Assembly (NCBI GenBank): GCA_023525975.1
Contig: CM042032.1
Coordinates: 73,306,260 to 73,370,259, forward strand
Direction of reading: 5' to 3'
Length of the DNA: 64,000 bases
Origin: Smallanthus sonchifolius
Lineage: Eukaryota; Streptophyta; Magnoliopsida; Asterales; Asteraceae
In this document: positions 56,725 to 64,000 of the stretch, in pieces
How the letters are laid out: each line of letters opens with the position of its first letter
Numbering within the stretch: the first letter of the stretch is position 1
Notes under the pieces: generated by a model
What the model was told of the DNA's origin: nothing
Databases searched by the model: none
What the model saw: the letters and a program-made list of their open reading frames with translations, nothing else
Made by a program: the position numbers and the translations under genes

Positions 56725-57231
56725 TTACACTTTCTCCAAAACCATGTAGGCATGATTCAATTTTCGGACATCTAAAGTTTGATGTCGTTCAGACCTCCTA
56801 ATCTTCCAATCGGTAACGAGTTCTGTGATTACGAACGCATATAACAGAACGACACTACATATCAACACAACGGTACACAAAGCCACCGTTATTTGCAAAC
56901 TGAGAAAATAAGAAAACAGATGAACAAATCCAAACGAGATAATCGTGTACAAAAACCACATTGTTACTTTCAGCCAAAATTTCTGACTTGATTTCTCGCT
57001 TTTAGGCATTGAGAGATACCTCGGAAGGTAGCAATCAACCGATAAGAAAACTGAAAAAACCAATAGACCAAGAACCGCCAATGAGTAGTTGTTGTGGCAG
57101 TACGCTCTAGCAAACGAGCCAATTGTGTTAGGCATCATGAGTAGGAAGTAAAGTGGGAACATATGATATTTGTTGTCCGCATCTTCGTGAGGATTTGGGT
57201 TAATCTTCGTAGGAAGAGGTGTGTCTGCCAT
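56725..57231 (-). CDS. Small multi-pass membrane protein, copy D
   Basis: It has 168 residues, no intron and hydrophobic segments at about 24-42, 50-68, 88-108 and 111-134. MMPN, NYSLAV, KFWLKVTMWFL and the final EKV match the family. It is closest to copy A and shares with it the downstream phrase CACTAGTCCTTAG and the run of AAATATATAAATTAAATTC. Unlike A, the C-terminal frame is intact. Its flanks are duplicated at 61829-64000, but the coding part is absent there. No clear TATA is seen; TTTAAAG near 57270 is a weak candidate. Function unknown. Confidence 0.78.
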   Translation of the reverse strand: MADTPLPTKINPNPHEDADNKYHMFPLYFLLMMPNTIGSFARAYCHNNYSLAVLGLLVFSVFLSVDCYLPRYLSMPKSEKSSQKFWLKVTMWFLYTIISFGFVHLFSYFLSLQITVALCTVVLICSVVLLYAFVITELVTDWKIRRSERHQTLDVRKLNHAYMVLEKV

Positions 57232-57453
57232 TGTGATCAGTGTTAAATGTCGTGATGAAGCTTGGAGGCTTTAAAGAGTCGCAAAGGTTTGCGAAATTTC
57301 GGTCGAGTTTCTTTGATAATGAAAACTCGCGTGAAAGAAGTGCAAAGGAAATGCACAAAATACTTTATTAGTCAAAAAGGTTGTGGGAAGAGACGCGGAA
57401 GGGCGTAATTCTAAGTTTTTTATTAATTTAATATAAAACACTTATTAGAAATA

Positions 57454-57983
57454 GAGTTAATTACAAAAATGGCCTCGGTGGTTTTTATCAAATTTGACGT
57501 TTGGTCCCCATGTTTCAAAAATTGTAAACTTGGTCCAAACTTTTGTGATCTGGTTACGCTTTTAGCCCATGATGTTAATACCGGTTAGTTTTTGAGAGAA
57601 AATTAGCTCATGTGTCATCCACGTGACTTACGATTGCTAACTTAACCCTAAAAATAAGTTAAAATCAGTAAAAATAAGTAAACAAATCAGTAAAAATCTA
57701 TAAAAATTAGTAAAAGTTCCTAAAAATCACTATTTTTTACCAACTTTTACTATCTTTTTACTGTTTTTTATAGAATTTTATTGATTTTAACTCATTTTTA
57801 GGCTTAAGTTTACAATCGTAAGTCACATGGGCTAATTTTCTGTTAAAAACTAACCGGTATTAATGTCAGGGGCTAAAGACGCAACTTTGTAACAAAAGTT
57901 TGAGCTAAGTTCTCAATTTTTAAAACGTAGGGGCCAAACATGCAATTTGATCAAATCACAGGAGCCAGTTGTGCAATTAACTC
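57454..57983. mobile_element. Fold-back MULE-type MITE, copy 1 (530 bp)
   Basis: Starts GAGTTAATTACAAAAATGG and ends GTGCAATTAACTC; the two halves are inverted repeats of about 250 bp. The 9-bp TSD TTAGAAATA is perfect (57445-57453 and 57984-57992). No coding. Copy 2 at 63450-63979 has the identical TSD, so both come from one insertion that was later duplicated. Confidence 0.92.
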
Positions 57984-58671
57984 TTAGAAATATAGAGTTT
58001 TATTTTTCTACTTCTAAACCGGTTCGGTTGACTTGACTGTTAGCGGATGATGCAATTTGGAATGTATGAGGGTGAAGGGGGCACAACCCTAACAAAAAAA
58101 GTATCCTAACAAAACCAACCAATGAGTTTGTGACATCTCACTTTTACCCAAATGCTACCCTAATACTGTAACATCCCGAGTTTTAGAGCACGAGAGAATT
58201 CACGAGGAATTAAAACTTAAATAAAAAAAAAGAAAGGAAGCGGGCTTGGGCCGGGTGTATGAGCCGAAAGGGGAAGGGTTGGGCCCTTATAAACCTCAAG
58301 ACCTGCCCAAAAGCCCCATTTCCATCCAGATTTTCGGATTCTAGAGAGAGAAAGTGAGAGAGAGTCTAGAGAGAGAAAGTCCCGGTTTTCGGATTAAAGC
58401 CTCAAGGATCATTAGCAAGAGTCTCGTGAGTGTTTAGCAACGAAAAGGAAGTGATTACAGGTAACCGATTCTCCTAGATCTGAGTTTTAGTTCGTATTTG
58501 GGTTTTTCGGGTTTGGGGTGAAAAGGTTTTGTTTAATCGGATGAAACTGAAAGATAAGCATAGATTTGAGTTCCTTAATGGAAAACGAACGTTTTGAATG
58601 CAACCAGGTTCGGGATCTTGAAGTGATCAGACCCGAATGTGAAAGTTAGGATTTTTCGCCAAGAACAGGTC

Positions 58672-58826
58672 GTGCGCACTTGCTAAGTGCGCACAGAGCA
58701 GGTCCTGCGCACTTGCTAAGTGCGCAGGAAGAGGAGCCTGCGCACTTGCTAAGTGCGCAGGAAGAGGAACCTGCGCACTTGCTAAGTGCGCAGGAAGCAG
58801 AGTCTGCGCACTTGCTAAGTGCGCAG
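58672..58826 (+). repeat. Five 33-bp-period palindromes in the solo LTR
   Basis: Units start at 58672, 58705, 58738, 58771 and 58804, exactly 33 bp apart, with arms CTGCGCACTT and AAGTGCGCAG. The first has GTG/CAC ends, as in the intact LTR. All five are perfect although the sequence around them has diverged. Confidence 0.92.
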
Positions 58827-59098
58827 GCATCAGGACTGATTAAGTAAAGTCAGTATGTTAGAGTGGTTAAACCGTTTAGCGTCGAGTTAAGTCTGATAAG
58901 TGTCAAATTGTTATGATTGTTCAGATTGTGTGAGATTCAGTAGACCGTTGCAGCTTAGATACCAGGTGAGTTCTAATCCCCTTTTTTGCCTTCTTTAGGG
59001 GTGGTGTGCATACTTAGTGTAAAGTGTTTATTATATTTTATATATCATAAACTGAAGTGAAAAGCTATGTTTTAGTGAAAGGTTTAAAAGAGGCAAAA

Positions 59099-59533
59099 GT
59101 ATGTTTTCAGTAAAGTAAGATATATCATTTGGCAAGCGTTTACTATATTTTCATATACATAAACAAATGCATGATATATGTGCTAGTATGTTTTCAGTAA
59201 AGTAAGATATATCATTTGGCAAGCGTTTACTATATTTTCATATACATAAACAAAGGCATGATATATGTGCTAGTATGTTTTCAGTAAAGTAAGATATATC
59301 ATTTGGCAAGCGTTTACTATATTTTCATATACATAAACAAAGGCATGATATATGTGCTAGTATGTTTTCAGTAAAGTAAGATATATCATTTGGCAAGCGT
59401 TTACTATATTTTCATATACATAAACAAAGGCATGATATATGTGCTAGTATGTTTTCAGTAAAGTAAGATATATCATTTGGCAAGCGTTTACTATATTTTC
59501 ATATACATAAACAAAGGCATGATATATATGATA
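59099..59533 (+). repeat. Five copies of an 87-bp tandem repeat
   Basis: Units start at 59099, 59186, 59273, 59360 and 59447 (GTATGTTTTCAGTAAAG at each start) and are almost identical. Shorter, diverged pieces continue to about 59640. The intact gypsy LTR lacks them, which explains most of the length difference. Confidence 0.92.
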
Positions 59534-59887
59534 AGCTATGTTTCAGAAAGTAAGATGTATTTTATGATAAGCTATGTTTCAGAAAGCAAGTTATATTCTA
59601 TGGCAAGCGTTTACTATATTTTATATACATAAACAAAGGCATATTATATATGAAAGTTATGAACAAGATTTAAAGAAAGTTTTATAAACAGTAAAGTGAA
59701 CAGTTTTTCCTTCGGGAATGTGTACTAGTTTGTAAAGGTCCTTGGGACAGATGTTACTTGTACAAGATGTCAGATATGGGTTCTACCCATTAGTAAGAGT
59801 CTCGGTGGCTCGTTAACAGTTGTACAATTGGAATGAGTGACGGCGGTTGCTCGGGGGACTACGCAATCCCCCATGTACCAGTTAAGA

Positions 59888-60225
59888 GGTATTGATCACG
59901 AGGACAATACCCGGTGTTGATCACGAGGACAGCATCGTGTCATGTGGTGTTGCCCGCAAGGACAACATCATTGGGTCACGAGGACCCAGAAGGTATTGAT
60001 CACGAGGACAATACCAGTATGTAACAGAATTGACGGATAAGCGGTAGTGTCGGTTCATGGTGTAAGCCATGGGGGCATTGACCAGGTACTTGTCGGTTCA
60101 TGGATGTAAGCCATGAGGGCAGTACAGTGACAAGGAATTGACGGTTAAGTGGTACTGATCACGAGGACAATACCAGCAGTGATAAGAATTGACGGTTAAG
60201 CGGTATTGATCACGAGGACAGTACC
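59888..60225 (+). repeat. Hairpin family in the solo LTR
   Basis: 24-nt hairpins at 59888, 59913, 59946, 59992, 60151 and 60202: 7-bp stems such as GGTATTG/CAATACC, GGTGTTG/CAGCATC, GGTGTTG/CAACATC and GGTATTG/CAGTACC around the loop ATCACGAGGA (CCCGCAAGGA once). A shorter one, TGGGTC/GACCCA, is at 59972. The 60151 copy has one mismatch. Confidence 0.85.
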
Positions 60226-60873
60226 AACAGTGACAAGGAATTGACGGATACTTTATGAATGTTTTAAATTATGTTTTTGAAAAGTGAAGTATGTAAAGTT
60301 TTGTAAAGTTTTGCCTTAAGGGCAGTATGTATGTATTAGTAAATCTTTTATATAAATGATTTAAAGTAAACGTTAGAACTCACTCAGCGTTGCTGATTTT
60401 TAGTATGCACATCAGTTAAGTGTAGGTGGCAGTAGATGGAAGTGGATGCTTGGCTTGGCGAGAAGAGTTACCCGAAGATCAGCATCTGGCATCTTGTTTA
60501 TTTTCTTTTGATTATGTTGATTAAGATTAGTTTCAGTTGTATTTGACAAGTTATGTCTAGACATGTTATGTTTCCGCTGCGTATGTAAAGAAGTTTAAAT
60601 CGTTTCCGCTGTGTTATTGAATGTCTTATGTTTAAAGTGCTATGTGTTGATGGGTAAATCCAATAAGTGAGGCCTCCCGGGTTCGGGGCCTCACAAATAC
60701 CCTAAACTGAAGGGGGCACAACCCTAATACCCTCATTTTTTTAATTTTTTTTCTTTTTTTTAAATTAAAACTACTTTTATTTATTCAATAAAATAAAAAT
60801 AACAAGAAATATAAAAATTACATAGAATAAAAATAAAATTACATAATATAAAATAAAATAACATAAACTCAAA

Positions 60874-61010
60874 CTACTCTTCGTCCAAATGCATCGTGCT
60901 ATCAACATGTTCCACAAGATCAAATCGTAGTCTAAAATGTGCAATCGAATCGTGCAACTCCGGAAGGACATTATCGTCTATAACTGGATGATCCCTAATG
61001 TAGATCGATG
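60874..61010 (-). pseudogene. PIF/Harbinger transposase C-terminal fragment
   Basis: The minus strand reads LPELHDSIAHFRLRFDLVEHV, which resembles the C-terminal end of plant HARBI1-like DDE transposases (ELRD..AH..LR.DL.EH). Only about 45 residues remain, and the frame upstream changes to unrelated sequence. It may be related to the ORF1 pseudogene at 52150. Confidence 0.5.
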
Positions 61011-61033
61011 ATATTGCATTTCCGTCATCTTTT

Positions 61034-61510
61034 ATGATAGGAAAAACCCCAAGTGTGGGGAAGTTGGTGGAGGTTGTAGAGGATCCCGGAGATCCGGGTG
61101 AAGGTTTAGAGGTCCCACATATAGAAAATCTCATTCCTGAAACGTTACCCATCACCGTTGTGCTTTCTGAGGGGAGAATCGTTGAGCCGACCCCTAGTTC
61201 TAGTGTTCCTAGGTCTAGGCCACCCCGGAAGAGAACCCGTGCATTGATAGATTCATCTGATTTAGAGAGAGTGAAAACCCCAAGTGTGGGGATGTTTAGA
61301 GGTGATAACTTGCTAGGATACTTGAATCATATTATCTTTGGACCTAGTAAGTTTAAGCTGTGGTGGAAGGATCGATGTGATAGACATAGTAGAAATTTGA
61401 AGTGTGATAAGAGTATGAGCTTGATGAGGTTCTGGAGGACTGGTAGACGGCGTAGGATGAAGGCGGTACCGGTTAGGATTAAGGAGAAGCCTCATGATAG
61501 GTATGTTTGA
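61034..61510 (+). pseudogene. Unrecognised retroelement-like open frame
   Basis: 158 codons rich in Arg, Pro and Ser with the repeated phrase KTPSVG (from CCCCAAGTGTGGGG at about 61048 and 61278) and a basic tail (RRRRMKAVPVRIKEK). The CAAGTGTGGGG phrase is common in internal regions of large plant gypsy elements, but I see no gag or pol domain. It does not look like a host gene. Confidence 0.3.
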
Positions 61511-61828
61511 GTCTCGGGCAAGTGCCTGAGATGTAGAGTTGTGTGCATTACTTGGTGAATCCGTGTCATTTTCTGTGTTTTTGGGTATGTGTGTTATGTT
61601 TGTGTCGTGTTTTGCAGGGATTAGCGCTTGATTCGGCGAGGAAAATCGTCGGGAATGAAGTTTCAGGTATTTTTACATTGGTTTTATCATTGGAACAGGT
61701 TTTATAAGGTTTGGGTGAATGATTTTTAGGAACCCAAAATTTTTTTAAGTATAAAAAAATTGACAAAGTTCTTAACTTTCTGTGAAAGACAGTTCCTCGC
61801 GGTACGCGAGAGATTTCCCCTATGTTCC
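61511..61828. other. Interval without recognised genes
   Basis: Continues the retroelement-like sequence. The phrase CGGTACGCGAGAGATTTC near 61800 ends it at the duplication border. No coding. Confidence 0.4.
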
Positions 61829-64000
61829 TCATGGCAAAATGCTAAGGTGGCACCATCGCTTCCCGAAACCTAGTTGACACCCACCCCTACGTGAATACAC
61901 ATAAAAGTTGACTCAATAAAAACATGACGTGTTATACAAAATTACACCATAAAATCAAGTATTTTATTCTTTTTAATTTGAATATAGTCTTGCTATACTT
62001 TTAGTAAAAAAAAAATCGACTCTTTTAAAAAAATGTTGATATATTATGCATATAACATGCGTGATTATTTTCGCGCGCTATTATTCATATAACATAAGTG
62101 ATTATCATTTTAAAACATGCATTATTATCATTTTAGAACAAAAGTTATTATAAAAATGAGTTATTATTATATAACTTGTACTGTTATTATTACGCGGACG
62201 GATTGACCTCTCGTCCCAATGACACGTGTCGCGTCCTGGTGGCTTTGTAGCTCTTTGGACTTTCACTACTAGAAAAAATGTATATTTTCTATAAAGGTTT
62301 CCGACACCTTACCAACAAAAGAAATTTCGCACAAGTTATCGAAAACTTTCCGACAAAACAAGAACAAAAAGTAACCATAAGATTTCGTACAATTTTCCGA
62401 TAAAAAAGTAACATATTTGTTAAATAAGTTAACTTATTTATTTAATATAATTGTCGGAAATTACCGACGAAAGGCTTTTGTCGCTAAATAATCGGAAAAT
62501 TAGTCGGGACTTTGTCGGAAAAAAATTTCCTACGGGGTTTTTCCAACAAACACTTTTTGTCTGAAACTTTTCGCTAACGGTCAATTCCGACAAATTTCCC
62601 ACGATCTGCTGTCGCAATTTTTTTAATTTTTTGATAGTGTTTGTATAATAACCAACCCCTACATGCGTGTGTGTATGTATTTTCTGAAACGACTCATTTC
62701 AACTCAATCTCATTTTAGTAAAAAATCAGTTTTAACCCGAACCAATGTGGATGGTTTTTAAAATATCAGTTTTGACCTAATCTCATTTCACTCGAATCCA
62801 TTTTTACCGGACATCTTACCCGGCCATTTTACAAGGATTAATTAAAATTCTAGTCTATAAATATATTTAAAAAAATTTCACAATACTACATATACAACCA
62901 CTTAAACAATTTTGAGTCAAGGACGAGGGTTGTAGGTCTGTAGGGATTTTAATTCTTTTGAATCTTCAATTTTAATTTTGATTAGGGTTTTGGAGGACCT
63001 GTGGCAGCGTATAAGTTAAAAGGAAAGAGCCAAATTGGGTTAAAATTGTAAATAGAAATAAGTAGGAGGACTATAGGATAAAAGAGATAAAAAAAATAGT
63101 AAAAAAAAAATAAAAATTTAACTACCCGGTTCGCGGTTCGACCGCTGAATCGCTTGGACCGCCCGGTTCAACCAACAAACCGTCTCAGAGCATGTAACCG
63201 GACCGGTGGAGGTCACGGTTCCCGATCCGACCGGCCGGTCCGATCCGGGTTTAAAAACATTGCTTTAAAGAGTCGCAAAGGTTTGCGAAATTTCGGTCGA
63301 GTTCCTTTGATAATGAAAACTCGCGTGAAAAGAAGCTCAAAGGAAATGCACAAAATACTTTATTAGTCAAAAAGGTCGTTGGGAAGAGATGCGGAAGGGC
63401 GTAATTCTAAGTTTTTTATTTATTTAATATAAAACACTTATTAGAAATAGAGTTAATTACAAAAATGGCCTCGGTGGTTTTTATCAAATTTGACGTTTGG
63501 TACCCATGTTTCAAAAATTGTAAACTTAGTCTAAACTTTTGTGATCGGGTTACGTTTTTAGCCCATGACGTTAATATCGGTTATTTTTAACAGAAAATTA
63601 GCTCATGTGTTATCCACGTGACTTACGATTGCTAACTTAACCCTAAAATAAGTTAAAATCAGTAAAAATAAGTAAAAAAATCAGTAAAAATCTATAAAAA
63701 TTAGTAAAAGTTCCTAAAAATCACTATTTTTTACTATCTTTTTACTGTTTTTTTATAGAATTTTATTGATTTTAACTCATTTTTAGGCTTAAGTTTGCAA
63801 TCGTAAGTCACGTGGATGACACATGGGCTAATTTTCTGTTTAAAACTAATTGGTATTAACGTCAGGGGCTAAAGGCGCAACTTTTTAACAAAAGTTTGAT
63901 CTAAGTTCTCAATTTTTAAAACGTAGGGGCCAAAAATGCAATTTGATCAAATCACAGAAGCCATTTGTGCAATTAACTCTTAGAAATATAGAGTTTTATT
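61829..64000. repeat. Second copy of the gene D neighbourhood, gene absent
   Basis: 61829-61939 matches 53366-53475, about 61932-62885 matches about 55650-56592, and 63263-64000 matches 57269 to about 58005. The mini-CACTA (62264-62639, TSD TTT) and the fold-back MITE (63450-63979, TSD TTAGAAATA) lie at the same places. The 676 bp holding gene D are replaced by 62886-63262. It runs off the window. Confidence 0.9.
62886..63262. other. Unrelated sequence in place of gene D
   Basis: 377 bp with a GC-rich end (CCGGTTCGCGGTTCGACCGC ... CCGGCCGGTCCGATCCGGG then TTTAAAAACATTG), a motif frequent at plant transposon ends. No coding can be supported. It joins the duplicated flanks at TTTCACAA on the left and GCTTTAAAGAG on the right. 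Confidence 0.6.

Larger units (their letters stand above)
58167..60695 (+). mobile_element. Solo LTR related to the intact gypsy
   Basis: The 2529-bp LTR starts TGTAACATCCCGAG and ends GGGTTCGGGGCCTCACA, flanked by the perfect TSD AATAC (58162-58166 and 60696-60700). Both ends and several inner stretches match the LTR of 20678-29625 in sense orientation. TATA-like TTATAAA at 58287-58293. It carries five palindrome units, an 87-bp tandem repeat and a hairpin set. It was left by recombination between two LTRs. Confidence 0.93.

Overview
The window is plant nuclear DNA, almost certainly a eudicot; Asteraceae is my guess from the style of the Ty3/gypsy and Ty1/copia proteins and is not proven. 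It is mostly transposable elements (LTR retrotransposons, hAT, MULE, CACTA, PIF/Harbinger, Helitron, SINE and LINE pieces). The only likely host genes are four copies of one small, unrecognised multi-pass membrane protein family, all on the minus strand.

Left part (1-30780) is a nest of LTR retrotransposons whose order can be read from target-site duplications (TSDs). A decayed plus-strand copia element (18487-20677 and 29631-30775) was split by a decayed plus-strand gypsy element (536-4799 and 14446-18481). That gypsy was itself split by another gypsy (4800-14445, TSD CTAGC). The copia was also split by a young, complete minus-strand gypsy (20678-29625, TSD GGTTC), which keeps an uninterrupted 1527-codon gag-pol gene and two nearly identical 2-kb LTRs. 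A fragment of a further minus-strand LTR sits at 1-468.

Middle and right parts (30780-58100) carry the membrane-protein genes at 32571-33125 (A), 39067-39573 (B), 51075-51581 (C) and 56725-57231 (D). B and C are recent duplicates, promoter included; A and D form a second subtype. The gaps hold a hAT element with a perfect 8-bp TSD (37127-38175), a SINE with a 16-bp TSD (39910-40129), two sibling Helitrons, a small coding-free LTR element (42042-49999) and, inside its 3' LTR, a 5.5-kb MULE carrying a LINE fragment, a Helitron and exon-like pieces.

The right end (58167-64000) has a 2.5-kb solo LTR (TSD AATAC) distantly related to the intact gypsy. It is followed by a partial second copy of the gene D neighbourhood, in which the gene itself is replaced by 377 bp of unrelated sequence.

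I found no new enzymatic system. The strongest unexplained signal is RNA-like structure in the LTRs of the intact gypsy and the solo LTR: tandem hairpins whose loops are conserved while the stems change on both sides, plus a separate 33-bp-period array of 10-bp-arm palindromes. Judged from the TATA boxes, both should lie in the transcribed leader.
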